Translations under genes and position numbers: made by a program
Source: CALHRB01 sp964473465
Lineage (GTDB): Bacteria > Bacteroidota > Ignavibacteria > Kapaibacteriales > UBA2268
Assembly (NCBI GenBank): GCA_964473465.1
Contig: CAYYPE010000014.1
Location: forward strand, 14,031 to 78,030
Length of the DNA: 64,000 nucleotides
Direction of reading: 5' to 3'
Notes under the pieces: model-generated
Databases searched by the model: none
What the model saw: the letters and a program-made list of their open reading frames with translations, nothing else
What the model was told of the DNA's origin: nothing
Part shown: piece after piece, positions 35,105 through 44,685 of the stretch
Layout: each line of letters starts with the position of its first letter
Position numbering within the stretch: position 1 is the stretch's first letter

Positions 35105-38100
35105 TTATTTTATTATTACAATTTTTTCGGTAATTGTAGTGTTTCCTTCGATTTCGAAAGTAATATAATACAAACCAGATGGAATATTTAATGTATTTAG
35201 ATTAATAAAATCAGACTGTCCTGATTGTAAAGATTGATTATACAAGTCGGAAATTTTAATGCCTAATGAATTTTTCATTTTAATATTGATATTCAAGTCT
35301 TCATTTGTTTGATTCCTGAATGAGATTATTGCAAAATCAGAAAGAGGGTTAGGATAAATTTTAGTTTCAATTTTAGCTTTATCTGATACTGCCTCATTAT
35401 CTTTGACAGATAAAACAGTTTCGAAACCAGCAATTTTATAAATGTTTCCTCCAAAATCACTAACCCAGAAATTTTTATCTGATGGGTCGTAATCAATACC
35501 TCTTGCATTGATTATTCCATCCTGACTTTGGAGCGGGAATCTCGAAACCTCTTTTGATAAGCTGGATTTATTTATTCGCATCAGGAATGCAGAAGTCAAA
35601 GCTCCTGATGATGGAAAATCTGTGCAAATCTGATAGATGAATTCTTTTTGGTCATAGCAGAGACCTCTCGGTCCATAATTTTTATTAAATGGGTTTGTGA
35701 AGCTGGAAATGACAGTTCCATTAGATGAGTCTGCCACCATTAAAATCCTTTGATTGAATTCATTTCTCATATCTCTATCGCCAACAATCAGATTATCGTC
35801 AACTAATTCAAGACCGATAGGATAACTCTTTCCCGGACTGATAAATTTCTTTATGAAATTACCATTTGTATCAACAACGATAATTTCTCCACCAAGTCCT
35901 GAAGAATCATTCATCCTGTGAAGGAATAATATACCTCTGTTTCTATCCATTGTAATGTCTGTAAAAAACATATTTCCTGCCTGCGGTGGCAAACTTACTT
36001 CAGCCTTTTCAATTGTAAGCATTGTTGCATTCAATTTATTAATTTTATTTTGATAGAAGCTTGTTACCCATAAACCGTTTTTACCATCATAAGCTAATCC
36101 ATATGGAATAAAGCTAACGCTGCCATATTTTACAATTGAACCAGTCTCCAGTAATTTTATGGAGAATGTGTTTGAAACCTTCACCTGATTTGGGTCCGAG
36201 ACTGATGAAACTCGTATTCTGCAATAAAATGAGGGTATATTTGGAACATTCCAGAGCAAACTTGTTCCTTGAACGTTATCTGCGATTCTTATCCATTCGG
36301 AACCATTGTTATAAGTAAACTCGATTTTGACTGGTAGTTTGAATCCATACCATGAAATTACATTGCTTGTTGTGCTTGTAAAAACTTCACCACCGGCAGG
36401 TGCAGTAATTTCAGGTTCAGTTATGTTTTCATCTGTAACATCAACTTCCCAGATAGACCTTCCATGAGTTGCAGCTCTTAATTTTATGGAAGGCTGACCA
36501 ATGAAATACTCGTTAAAAGCTAAGTCAGTAACAGGGCTTCGGGCTAAATTTCTGCCGTAAGGGAACCAGTCTTTGCCATCATTAAATGAAGCAAAAACAC
36601 CTATGTCGGTTCCAATGAAAATCATTTTTTCATTTTCAGGGTGTATGGCAATTGCATTTACTGGAATATCCGGAAGTCCATAACCAATATCCAGCCAGCT
36701 TGCCCCTAAATTTGTGGTCTTGAAAACGTGTGAAGTGCCAAAACCTGAATAAACAACATAAGCAACGTTTTTATTTTCCCGTGAAACCTCAATATCTTTA
36801 ATCCATCTGTTAATTAGTCCATTATCTGAAACTCTTTTCCAGAGATATCCTCCATCATCTGAAACAAATAGTTCACCATTGCTGGTGCCAGCCCATACAA
36901 TTCCATTATCAACGGGAGAAACGGCAATGGCTGTGAATCTGCCACCTGAGGTTTTTAACTGCATATCGGACCAATTATCACCTTGTGAATAAGATACATA
37001 TAATCTTGTTCTTCCGTGATAAACTGTATAATTATCAGTTGGGTCAATATAAATAGGTGGATCCCAGATATTATCATTATAGTTGAGACCATCTGTTAAA
37101 TATTTAAAATTTCCGCTTGAAAAATTAAGTCTATAAGGAACAATATTACCACCCGGAGTGGAGAATCCATAGAAAATGTTTGGATTGGTATGGTCAACAG
37201 CAACCCTGAAACCATCGCCACCTGATACAAAATTCCATGTGTCGTTTCGATTGCCAAGAGTTCCGTTATCTTGAGTGCCACCATAGGTAAGGTTTCGCTT
37301 TGTGTGGTCTATGGCCATGCCATAGAACTGAGTAACCTGAAGATTATTATTTATTTCTGTCCAGTTTGTTCCAAGGTCAATACTTTTATACATACCTCCA
37401 TCATTGCCAAGATAAATAACACTTGGATTTTTGGGGTCGAATGCCGCATGGTGCTGATCAACATGGACATTTCCTCCGGAATAGCCAAATGTTATATTAT
37501 TCCATGTTGTTCCAGTGAAAGTTCTGAAAACATCAATGCCACCGGCTAAGACTATATTTGGATTTGTGGGGTGAACAGCAATAAAATTATCATAAAAACC
37601 CTGTCCTCTGAAAAAATCATCGGTTCCGGTGTAAACTCTTTGCCATGATTTACCTTTAGTTTCAGATTTGTAAATATAGCCCAATCCACCAATTTCCATT
37701 AATGCATAAACAATATCAGGATTGGAAGGAGCATATTGAACGGAAACTCTGCCAATATTTGCATCTAAACCAGTGTTCCTTTCTTCCCAGTTTAATCCTG
37801 CATCGGAAGTAAAATAAACACCTTCGCTATTAACGCCAATGATAAACTCATTTGGATCCTTTGGATTAATTGATAAATCAGAGACACTTCCACTGAATCT
37901 TTTAATCCACGATTTGCCGGCATCAGTTGAAATATAAAAACCTTGATTTCTCTTAACAGCTCCGGCAACAATCAGATTAGAATTCATTGGATGGACATAA
38001 ACTTTGGAGAATGCCCCGACATCAGTTAATCCTATAACATTCCAAGTTTTTCCTTCGTCTGTGGATTTGAACATGCCTGCACCAAGATAAACAACACTGC

Positions 38101-38578
38101 TGCTAAGGACGGGTTCACCTGTTCCAGCGTAAATAATTTCAGGATTGTTTGGGTCAATAGCAATAGAGCCGAAAGCAATTCCATTTTCGAAATCAAATAA
38201 GGGCTCCCAATTTTCTCCGCCATTGGTTGTTCTCCAGATTCCACCGGCTGCGGCACCAACATAAACCCAGCCTTCCTTGGTAGGATGGATTGCAACTGAT
38301 TTGATTCGTCCGCCAATATTAAATGGACCAATGTTTTTCCACTCTGGTTGTAAGGCTAAGGCTAAGTCCCTTGAATTCTTTGAATGAATTAGATTATCCA
38401 TTTGCTTAATGGCTTTGATACGGGCATCATGATCTATTGTTTCATTGGGATAGGCTCTTTCTTTGATGAACTCATAGAACCGCCGCATAGGCTTTTTCAT
38501 ACCCTGAACGTTTTCCAAATTTTGAGCTATTAATTCAAAACTTGTAATAAGAATTAGAAAAAATAATAATTTTCTCAT
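35105..38578 (-). CDS. giant BNR-repeat surface protein with T9SS sorting domain
   Basis: An 1157-aa protein with a signal peptide (ending near FELIAQ). About ten sortilin/VPS10-like BNR Asp-box repeats fall in two propellers (about 70-700; for example TTNGGENWEPL, STDEGKTWNVI, TSDAGLNWEER, SIDLGTNWTEI, SDDGGYLWKRV). An Ig-like domain (about 725-810), an NHL-like propeller (about 815-1070) and a T9SS type A domain (IYPNPLSDFAIISF...GLYYITFEIEGN) follow. The N-terminus lists an ETIDHDARIKA pro-segment. Relatives are annotated as glycosyl-hydrolase-like or exo-alpha-sialidase-like, but catalytic residues are not evident here. Confidence 0.88.
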   Translation of the reverse strand: MRKLLFFLILITSFELIAQNLENVQGMKKPMRRFYEFIKERAYPNETIDHDARIKAIKQMDNLIHSKNSRDLALALQPEWKNIGPFNIGGRIKSVAIHPTKEGWVYVGAAAGGIWRTTNGGENWEPLFDFENGIAFGSIAIDPNNPEIIYAGTGEPVLSSSVVYLGAGMFKSTDEGKTWNVIGLTDVGAFSKVYVHPMNSNLIVAGAVKRNQGFYISTDAGKSWIKRFSGSVSDLSINPKDPNEFIIGVNSEGVYFTSDAGLNWEERNTGLDANIGRVSVQYAPSNPDIVYALMEIGGLGYIYKSETKGKSWQRVYTGTDDFFRGQGFYDNFIAVHPTNPNIVLAGGIDVFRTFTGTTWNNITFGYSGGNVHVDQHHAAFDPKNPSVIYLGNDGGMYKSIDLGTNWTEINNNLQVTQFYGMAIDHTKRNLTYGGTQDNGTLGNRNDTWNFVSGGDGFRVAVDHTNPNIFYGFSTPGGNIVPYRLNFSSGNFKYLTDGLNYNDNIWDPPIYIDPTDNYTVYHGRTRLYVSYSQGDNWSDMQLKTSGGRFTAIAVSPVDNGIVWAGTSNGELFVSDDGGYLWKRVSDNGLINRWIKDIEVSRENKNVAYVVYSGFGTSHVFKTTNLGASWLDIGYGLPDIPVNAIAIHPENEKMIFIGTDIGVFASFNDGKDWFPYGRNLARSPVTDLAFNEYFIGQPSIKLRAATHGRSIWEVDVTDENITEPEITAPAGGEVFTSTTSNVISWYGFKLPVKIEFTYNNGSEWIRIADNVQGTSLLWNVPNIPSFYCRIRVSSVSDPNQVKVSNTFSIKLLETGSIVKYGSVSFIPYGLAYDGKNGLWVTSFYQNKINKLNATMLTIEKAEVSLPPQAGNMFFTDITMDRNRGILFLHRMNDSSGLGGEIIVVDTNGNFIKKFISPGKSYPIGLELVDDNLIVGDRDMRNEFNQRILMVADSSNGTVISSFTNPFNKNYGPRGLCYDQKEFIYQICTDFPSSGALTSAFLMRINKSSLSKEVSRFPLQSQDGIINARGIDYDPSDKNFWVSDFGGNIYKIAGFETVLSVKDNEAVSDKAKIETKIYPNPLSDFAIISFRNQTNEDLNINIKMKNSLGIKISDLYNQSLQSGQSDFINLNTLNIPSGLYYITFEIEGNTTITEKIVIIK

Positions 38579-38729
38579 TTTTTAAATCCTTGCATTATTT
38601 AATTTATAATTTTCATAACGTTTAAGTAATTATTTTATAATACAAAAAAAATAATTAATAGCTTTTTTAAAAACAATTCTTTTCTTTAATTTAGTTTCTT
38701 GAATATTTTTTATACATAATCAATAATGA

Positions 38730-39644
38730 ATGAATAACGATAAAGTTAAAAAGGATTTTTCTGAATATATTTTTCAAAAAATATATAAATCAGGGCGTTT
38801 CACTGAGTTTTCATTGGATAATGGGGATGGCTTTATTATTGATAACAACAATAATAAATTTTATATTAAATCAAACATTGGATACTTTACCATAAAAGAA
38901 AAAATTTTAAACAGCGAGGAAAAAAGATTTGATTATCTTTCTCATTATCATAAAGATGCCGAGGAATTTGATTACTTTGAAAAGAGATTCGGAGAAACAG
39001 CCCACGACGAAAGAAGATTGAGGGAGTATATAAAATCCTTAATTCCTGATGATGTTCAAACGATTCTTGACGCCGGATGCGGCAGAGCATGGGTGGCTGA
39101 GCATTTCTGCCCAAAAGGAATTAATGTTTGTTCACTTGATATTGCTCCGACTAATGTAGAAAAAGCTAAGAAGATTTACGATTATCCAAATCACTCCGGT
39201 ATAGTTAGTGATTTGCTGAATCTTCCATTCCCTGATAATTTTTTTGATTGTGTCATCTGCTCGGAAGTTATTGAACATATAATTGAACCTAAATCTCTGA
39301 TAAATGAATTATTTAGATGCTTAAAAGTTGGGGGGTATCTTTTATTATCCACGCCATACAAAGAAAAAATAAAATATACTCTTTGTATTCATTGCAACCA
39401 AAAGACACCTATAAACGCACATCTTCATTCGTTTGATGAATCTACTTTAATTAATTTCTTCACGGAATTCAACTTATCGGAACTAAAATTTTACAAATTC
39501 GGTAATAAATTCCTTCAATATATTCGTCACCATGTATTGATTAGATTTTTTCCATTTTGGTTCTGGAAAATATTTGACAAAATTTTTAACTTGATATATA
39601 ATAAACCAAGTCATATTATCTTAAAAATTAAAAAAGGAGGATAA
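38730..39644 (+). CDS. class I SAM-dependent methyltransferase
   Basis: A 304-aa protein. The Rossmann methyltransferase core has motif I ILDAGCGRAWVAEHF (about 113-127), an acidic post-I loop CSLDIAP and motif IV-like FFDCVICSEVIEHI (about 170-183). The N-terminal ~95 residues are separate and of unknown role. A short Cys/His-containing segment (LCIHCNQKTPINAHLH, about 223-238) may be a metal site. It is the first gene of a four-gene run; its stop is followed at once by the ATG of the next gene. The substrate is unknown. Small molecules or glycans are likely. Confidence 0.8.
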   Translation: MNNDKVKKDFSEYIFQKIYKSGRFTEFSLDNGDGFIIDNNNNKFYIKSNIGYFTIKEKILNSEEKRFDYLSHYHKDAEEFDYFEKRFGETAHDERRLREYIKSLIPDDVQTILDAGCGRAWVAEHFCPKGINVCSLDIAPTNVEKAKKIYDYPNHSGIVSDLLNLPFPDNFFDCVICSEVIEHIIEPKSLINELFRCLKVGGYLLLSTPYKEKIKYTLCIHCNQKTPINAHLHSFDESTLINFFTEFNLSELKFYKFGNKFLQYIRHHVLIRFFPFWFWKIFDKIFNLIYNKPSHIILKIKKGG

Positions 39645-39953
39645 ATGGTTCTTGCTGAATTCTCAATGTTTCCTACTGACAAAGGCGAAAGCGTCAGTGC
39701 CTATGTATCTCAGGTCATTAATGAAATTGATAAAAGCGGTCTTAACTATAAGCTTACTCCTATGGGAACTGTTTTGGAGGGAAGCTGGGATGAGGTCATG
39801 GGTTTAATTTCAAAATGTTTCAAAATTCTTGAGCCACAGGCAAACAGAATTTATTCAGTAATAAAAATTGATTACAGAAAGACTGATAAATCGAGAATGT
39901 CATCTAAAGTTGAAAAAATTGAATCAATACTAAACAAAGAAATTAAAAAATAG
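39645..39953 (+). CDS. MTH1187-family thiamine-binding protein
   Basis: A 102-aa ferredoxin-like-fold protein with the family layout: LAEFSMFPTDKGESVSAYVSQVINEIDKSGLNYKLTPMGTVLEGSWDEVM and IYSVIKIDYRKTDKSRMSSKVEKIE. Members bind thiamine or related compounds and often form tetramers. The length is normal. It has a strong GGAGG site inside the previous gene's end and no intergenic bases. The next gene starts 7 bp later. Confidence 0.87.
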   Translation: MVLAEFSMFPTDKGESVSAYVSQVINEIDKSGLNYKLTPMGTVLEGSWDEVMGLISKCFKILEPQANRIYSVIKIDYRKTDKSRMSSKVEKIESILNKEIKK

Positions 39954-39960
39954 GCTCATT

Positions 39961-40614
39961 TTGATTATATCATTTTTAAAATTAACACTAATAGTAATCC
40001 TAATATTTGCTGTTACATTTTTCTATTTTTATTATACTACTGATAAAAGTAAGATTGATGAATTGTTAATTATCAATCTTAATAAAACTATAGCTATAAG
40101 TGCTGTTTTGAGCATTTTTAGTTCTTTAGCTTTAAGCACAATAAGAAAATTTGGAAAAAGGTTCAAACCATCAATTAATTTTTTTATAAAGCATCTGGGG
40201 TTAGCAGGATTTTACCTTGCAAGTCTGCATATTTTAATATCGCTTTTACTTTTGAATAGAACAAACCATCCCTACTTATTTGATGTGGATATGCAATTAA
40301 ATTTGGGCGGACAGATGACTGTGCTGTTTGGGGCTATAAGTTTTGGTATATTTCTGATGCCAGCTATCACCTCAATTTCATTTGTCAAAGCCGGAATGAG
40401 CAAAGAAAAATGGCAGTCTGTCCAGAGATTAAGTTATATTGGAATAGGTTCTGTTTCAGCTCATCTTCTGTTTATTCTATATGAGAGATACAACTTTTCT
40501 ATTGATAACACTGTAAAATTCGATTATGAACCCTTAATGATTTCGATTTTAATAATAATTTTACTTTTTTTTAGGATTATATCTATTTTTAATCAAAAAT
40601 CAAGCAAAGAATAA
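39961..40614 (+). CDS. ferric-reductase-like transmembrane protein
   Basis: A 217-aa protein with about six membrane helices. His residues sit in two helices (FIKHLGLAGFYLASLHILI, about 76-94, and GIGSVSAHLLFILYERY, about 159-175), the layout for b-haem ligands in the ferric reductase/YedZ (MsrQ) family. The start is TTG at 39961, seven bases after the previous stop. It probably passes electrons across the membrane to a periplasmic partner, which is not obvious here. An MsrP-like enzyme is not in this window. Confidence 0.66.
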   Translation: MIISFLKLTLIVILIFAVTFFYFYYTTDKSKIDELLIINLNKTIAISAVLSIFSSLALSTIRKFGKRFKPSINFFIKHLGLAGFYLASLHILISLLLLNRTNHPYLFDVDMQLNLGGQMTVLFGAISFGIFLMPAITSISFVKAGMSKEKWQSVQRLSYIGIGSVSAHLLFILYERYNFSIDNTVKFDYEPLMISILIIILLFFRIISIFNQKSSKE

Positions 40615-40615
40615 A

Positions 40616-42322
40616 TTGGAAAAATCAAAATTCAGACATACATCCATAGCTGTCATTACTTTCTTTTCTTTTTTTATTTTTTTTCATTTGCAGAAAGCAG
40701 AAATTCATCCATGGGACGAAGGTTTATATGCTTTAAGGGCTTTGAGCATTCTTGAGAATGGGAATTTGATTGATCAGACTTCAAGCAGTCCCGGAGGGCT
40801 CTATTCTTCAACTTATCCACCTCTTTCCGTGTGGGCAATGGCATTATCAATGAAAATATTTGGTCCGGGTGCCTTAGCCGTCAGGCTTTTTAGTTATATC
40901 TGCTCAATTACTTCATTGATAATAATTTATTTGATATCCATAAGAATCTTAAGTGAGGAAAAAGCTATCTTCACTGTCATTTTACTTTCAATTTCAATTG
41001 CCTGGAATGTTTATTCAAGGCAGGGTATGACTGAAGTTCCTGTCATATTCTTCAGCCTGCAGTCTTTATGGGCTTTAATTAAACTACACGAAACAAAAGA
41101 GCATAGAAAATGGATATTCGGCTTAATCTTTGGGTTATCATTTGCTTTAGCATTAATGACCAAAATAATTGTTTCATTTTTACCTCTGCTTTTTGCCGTA
41201 AGTTTTCTTATTTTTTCTTTCAGGAATCTTAAATATGTTTTGCTGGGTTTAATACTTGGACTGATACTGGCTTTCCCATGGCATTATTATATGTTTAGTG
41301 TATATGGCAATGAATTTTTAAATGCTTTTTTGATCCCCCATCTATATTCAGCTGTAGAAAATAATGCCCCACAACTTGGTTTCTTTTATTATTTGAATCA
41401 ACTGATTATAACCAATCCTTTTACTGTGTTGTCTTTTGTTTCATTATATTTTCTAATATTGGGAAAATTTAATAAAATAAAGGAGCAAGATGAAAATTTT
41501 ATAGTTTATATTTTAATGATCTGGTTTTTCTTAACATTTATTTTCTTCTCTCTGGCAGTTACAAAACTACCGCATTATAGCGTTTATTTTTTGGTTCCAG
41601 CTGTTATTTTATCAGTGAAAGTATTTGAGAATATTGAAACAGAACGATCCAACACAAAAAATTTGTGGTTTATTTTCACTATTCTAATCATATCAACTTT
41701 ATGGTCAATTGGGGAAGATTTAAGAGAAGGATTTAAATTATTGCTGAATAATTACAAGATAAGCCTGCCAGTGATAATTTTTACTGTTATAACATTGACA
41801 ATGTTATTTGCTGGATTTTTTTTAAAAAAATCATTTTTTGATAAAATAAAGTTAATTTACTACATAAGATTAAGCTATATAATTCTAATCATCCTTGTTG
41901 CAAGAATTGTGATATACACCTCATTTTCTCCTCTTGAGAGAGAAGCTGGAGCCAAAAAAACTGTTGAATTCATTGACCATCTAAGGCAGGATAAGATTAT
42001 ATACCTCTTTCATTTTTACAATACCTCAGACACACTCAATCCTCAATTGGAATGGTATTTCAAAATTAAAGATTCTGGGCAGAAGTTAAAACCTGAATTA
42101 ATAAAAATCTCTTTAGCCAGCAATCAGCTTGATATTCGCTCACTAAGAAAGGTTGACAATTATCCTAATCAGTTTGTTATATATTACATTCCGTTCAAGA
42201 CTGATTTAACAAATATGATTCTTGAAGATATTGTTCAGACAAGAAAAATTATACTACAGACAAGAAAATATATAGTATTCGGTAGGAAAAAAACAGACAG
42301 ACCGGCAGGATATTGGATTTAA
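40616..42322 (+). CDS. GT39/ArnT-like membrane glycosyltransferase
   Basis: A 568-aa polytopic GT-C enzyme. The first periplasmic loop has the catalytic-type Asp in HPWDEGLYALRALSILENG (about 33-51), then about ten helices and a C-terminal periplasmic domain. The dolichyl-mannosyl or aminoarabinose transferase family uses polyprenyl-linked sugars to modify lipid A or proteins. The start is TTG at 40616, one base after the previous gene. Its end lies 5 bp from the convergent carH-like gene. Confidence 0.82.
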   Translation: MEKSKFRHTSIAVITFFSFFIFFHLQKAEIHPWDEGLYALRALSILENGNLIDQTSSSPGGLYSSTYPPLSVWAMALSMKIFGPGALAVRLFSYICSITSLIIIYLISIRILSEEKAIFTVILLSISIAWNVYSRQGMTEVPVIFFSLQSLWALIKLHETKEHRKWIFGLIFGLSFALALMTKIIVSFLPLLFAVSFLIFSFRNLKYVLLGLILGLILAFPWHYYMFSVYGNEFLNAFLIPHLYSAVENNAPQLGFFYYLNQLIITNPFTVLSFVSLYFLILGKFNKIKEQDENFIVYILMIWFFLTFIFFSLAVTKLPHYSVYFLVPAVILSVKVFENIETERSNTKNLWFIFTILIISTLWSIGEDLREGFKLLLNNYKISLPVIIFTVITLTMLFAGFFLKKSFFDKIKLIYYIRLSYIILIILVARIVIYTSFSPLEREAGAKKTVEFIDHLRQDKIIYLFHFYNTSDTLNPQLEWYFKIKDSGQKLKPELIKISLASNQLDIRSLRKVDNYPNQFVIYYIPFKTDLTNMILEDIVQTRKIILQTRKYIVFGRKKTDRPAGYWI

Positions 42323-42327
42323 TTTTT

Positions 42328-43224
42328 TCACTTAATCTCAATACGCTTCAAGAGTGAGTCTATAGAGTTGATAAATTCTATATTTATTTCTGATAAACGA
42401 GCAATGAAGTCATGTTTCAGATTTCCACCTACCAAGATAACTATATCTGGAAGATAAGACCTTAGTTTTTTGAGATTATTTATAATCATTGGTTCATTTT
42501 CAGGATAAATTATGCTAAGTATTATATATTTTGCATTTGCCTGATTTGCAACCGAGGCTATATCTTCGCTTGGAACGTTAGCCCCAAGATAAATTGAATT
42601 TAAGCCTATAGTTGTTGCTAATACGGATATTGCAACTGCTGCAAGCTCATGATGTTGTCCAGAAGGAGTGCAGACAATAATTGTTGGGGCAAATTCTGAA
42701 ACATTTTCACTTTCTTTCATATCCAGAAGAAAGTTCTTAAAAATTACTGTTGCAAAATGTTCATGAGAGATTCTAAGTCTTCCTGAACGCCACATTTCAC
42801 CGATAATTTGAAACATTGGTAAAATTATTTTTGTGATAATCATTTGTTTGGGTAGTTTAAGTCTTAAATCCTCGAGATAATTTCTGATTTTCTTTTCATC
42901 AAAATCTTTTGTTAATTTGATAAATTTTAAGATTATTTCATTATAATCATTTTTTTCCAACTCAGTTTTTTGATTTTCCTTAGATGGTTTATTATATATA
43001 GCTTTTAATTCTTCAATTGAAAGATTTGCGATGCTGCCTATTTTGAATCCATTATGTGTCAATTCGTTAAGCAATTTGAGCTTTTCAATATCTTCATCGG
43101 TATATAATCTGCGATTGGAATCAGTGCGTAAAGGTAAAAGAGCCTTGTAGCGAAGCTCCCAAGCTCTGATTACATTTTTTGTTAGCCCTGACATTTGGGC
43201 AGCCATATCTATTGTAAAATTCAT
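42328..43224 (-). CDS. CarH/LitR-like MerR-family regulator with cobalamin-binding domain
   Basis: A 298-aa protein. An N-terminal MerR winged helix (TIDMAAQMSGLTKNVIRAWELRY, about 4-26, and SNRRLYTDEDIEKLKLL) precedes a helical bundle with the CarH signature W145-x9-E155-H156, and a Rossmann cobalamin domain (180-298). In CarH, adenosylcobalamin in the dark holds a DNA-bound tetramer and light releases it. The lower-ligand motif E/D-x-H-x-x-G reads Q190-H-H192-E-L-A195, so cofactor binding may differ. It is divergent from a DUF4397 T9SS gene across a region with two repeated operator-like elements. Confidence 0.88.
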   Translation of the reverse strand: MNFTIDMAAQMSGLTKNVIRAWELRYKALLPLRTDSNRRLYTDEDIEKLKLLNELTHNGFKIGSIANLSIEELKAIYNKPSKENQKTELEKNDYNEIILKFIKLTKDFDEKKIRNYLEDLRLKLPKQMIITKIILPMFQIIGEMWRSGRLRISHEHFATVIFKNFLLDMKESENVSEFAPTIIVCTPSGQHHELAAVAISVLATTIGLNSIYLGANVPSEDIASVANQANAKYIILSIIYPENEPMIINNLKKLRSYLPDIVILVGGNLKHDFIARLSEINIEFINSIDSLLKRIEIK

Positions 43225-43260
43225 AAATGCAAACTAAAAAAATATAAGGCGAAAAAAAAA

Positions 43261-43310
43261 TTTTAATATTTATACAAAATCTATACAATAATCGAAAATA
43301 TTATACGATT
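43261..43310. promoter_or_regulatory. operator-like three-box element A (carH side)
   Basis: Boxes TATACAA (43271), TATACAA (43282) and TATACGA (43302) are spaced 11 and 20 bp start to start. It lies 37-86 bp before the carH-like ATG. The same layout recurs in element B. Confidence 0.62.
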
Positions 43311-43406
43311 ATTGCATTGTATTAAATGTTCAATTTCATAATGAAAGGAAATAAAAATGCTCAAATACACATTAAACAAAACACTTGAAATATTAAATAA
43401 AATTTA

Positions 43407-43455
43407 TTTTAATATTCTACAAAAATTATACAATATGCAAAAAATTTATACGTTG
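43407..43455. promoter_or_regulatory. operator-like three-box element B (DUF4397 side)
   Basis: Boxes TCTACAA (43416), TATACAA (43427) and TATACGT (43447), again 11 and 20 bp apart. The flank TTTTAATATT is identical to that of element A. It ends 42 bp before the DUF4397 gene's ATG. Confidence 0.62.
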
Positions 43456-43496
43456 AATTACAATAATTAATTTTAATAACATTTTGGAGTAAACAA

Positions 43497-44537
43497 ATGA
43501 ACAAGATAAATTTCATTTTCGTTGCAATTTTATTGCAGCTTATCACTATCGGGTCGGTATTTTCTCAAACTGCACGGGTGCAGGTAATACACAATTCAGC
43601 AGACATTGCAGCAGCTGAAGTTGATGTATGGTTAAATAATATTTTGTTGCTTGATAATTTTAAATTCCGAAAGGCAACACCATTTGTAGATGCACCGGCA
43701 GGCGTTCCAATTACAATATCAATACAAGGTCCGAACAGCAAGGACACAGTCGGAGCATTAGCAAAATTTACCTATACACTCGAAGCAGGTAAAAAATACA
43801 TCATAATTGCAAACGGAATAGTAATTCCAACCGGTTACAATCCAGTCAAACCATTTAATTTATATGTTTATGACATGGGAAGAGAGGGGTCCAGCAATCC
43901 AAATAATGTTGATGTTCTTGCTTTTCACGGCTCAACAGATGCACCAACAGTAGATGTAGTTGAATCATTGGTTGGTGCTGGAACAATTATCGATAATTTT
44001 GAGTATGGCAAATTTGCAGGATATCTGGAATTGCCAGAAGAAAATTTCAAACTTGACATCAAAGATGAAACTGGAACAACAACAGTTATTAGCTACAATG
44101 CACCTTTAAAAGACTTAAAATTGAAGGGGCAGTCCTTAGTTTTAATAGCATCGGGGTTTTTAAATCCTTCTACAAATAACAATGGCGAAGGTTTTGGTCT
44201 GTTTGCTATATTAAATGATGGAACCGTCGCAGCATTACCTGTCAGCACAATGTCAAATGTAATTGAAAATAGCTTCATAAATAAATTGTTCACAAACTAT
44301 CCAAATCCCTTTAGCGATGAGACTGTTATTTCTTTTAACGTAGAAAGAGCTGGAAGGGTAACAGTGAATATTTATGATTACAGAGGGATAATTGTTAAAA
44401 CTTTGATTGATGAAGTTTTGTCTTATGGTGAGCATAAAATTAAATTTTCGTCAAACAATTTGCCAAGCGGTGTATATACATACAAAATCATCAAGGACTA
44501 CAATGTTCTTTCCGGAACAATGAGTATTGTGAAATAA
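43497..44537 (+). CDS. DUF4397 surface protein with T9SS sorting domain
   Basis: A 346-aa protein with a signal peptide (ending near SVFSQ). A beta-rich DUF4397 region (about 25-245) starts with ARVQVIHNSADIAAAEVDVWLNN and contains a repeat-like second copy (VDVLAFHGSTDAPTVDVVE, about 138-156). A T9SS type A domain follows (NYPNPFSDETVISFNV...GVYTYKIIKD). It has a GGAG ribosome site. It is probably secreted and surface-bound. It lies divergent to the CarH-like regulator and is the likely target of element B. Confidence 0.88.
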   Translation: MNKINFIFVAILLQLITIGSVFSQTARVQVIHNSADIAAAEVDVWLNNILLLDNFKFRKATPFVDAPAGVPITISIQGPNSKDTVGALAKFTYTLEAGKKYIIIANGIVIPTGYNPVKPFNLYVYDMGREGSSNPNNVDVLAFHGSTDAPTVDVVESLVGAGTIIDNFEYGKFAGYLELPEENFKLDIKDETGTTTVISYNAPLKDLKLKGQSLVLIASGFLNPSTNNNGEGFGLFAILNDGTVAALPVSTMSNVIENSFINKLFTNYPNPFSDETVISFNVERAGRVTVNIYDYRGIIVKTLIDEVLSYGEHKIKFSSNNLPSGVYTYKIIKDYNVLSGTMSIVK

Positions 44538-44560
44538 CACTGGTATTGTTATAGACATTA

Positions 44561-44597
44561 AAAGGAGCTTCTTAATAAAAGAAGCTCCTTTTTTTAT
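44561..44597 (+). terminator. terminator of the DUF4397 gene
   Basis: AAAGGAGCTTCTT / AAGAAGCTCCTTT, a thirteen-base stem with a five-base loop and seven T. Confidence 0.95.
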
Positions 44598-44685
44598 ATG
44601 ATACAATTTTGTCTAAGAATACTCTTTTACTATATTTGTAAGATTTGTAATTATGTAGAATGAAATAATTTGATTTTTAAAGATT

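Noticed and set aside
43357..43470. 37-codon frame with an AAGGA site before ATG
   Set aside because: It lies in the regulatory gap, overlaps the repeated operator-like element B and is made almost only of AT-rich codons. The element repeat is better explained as DNA-level signal.
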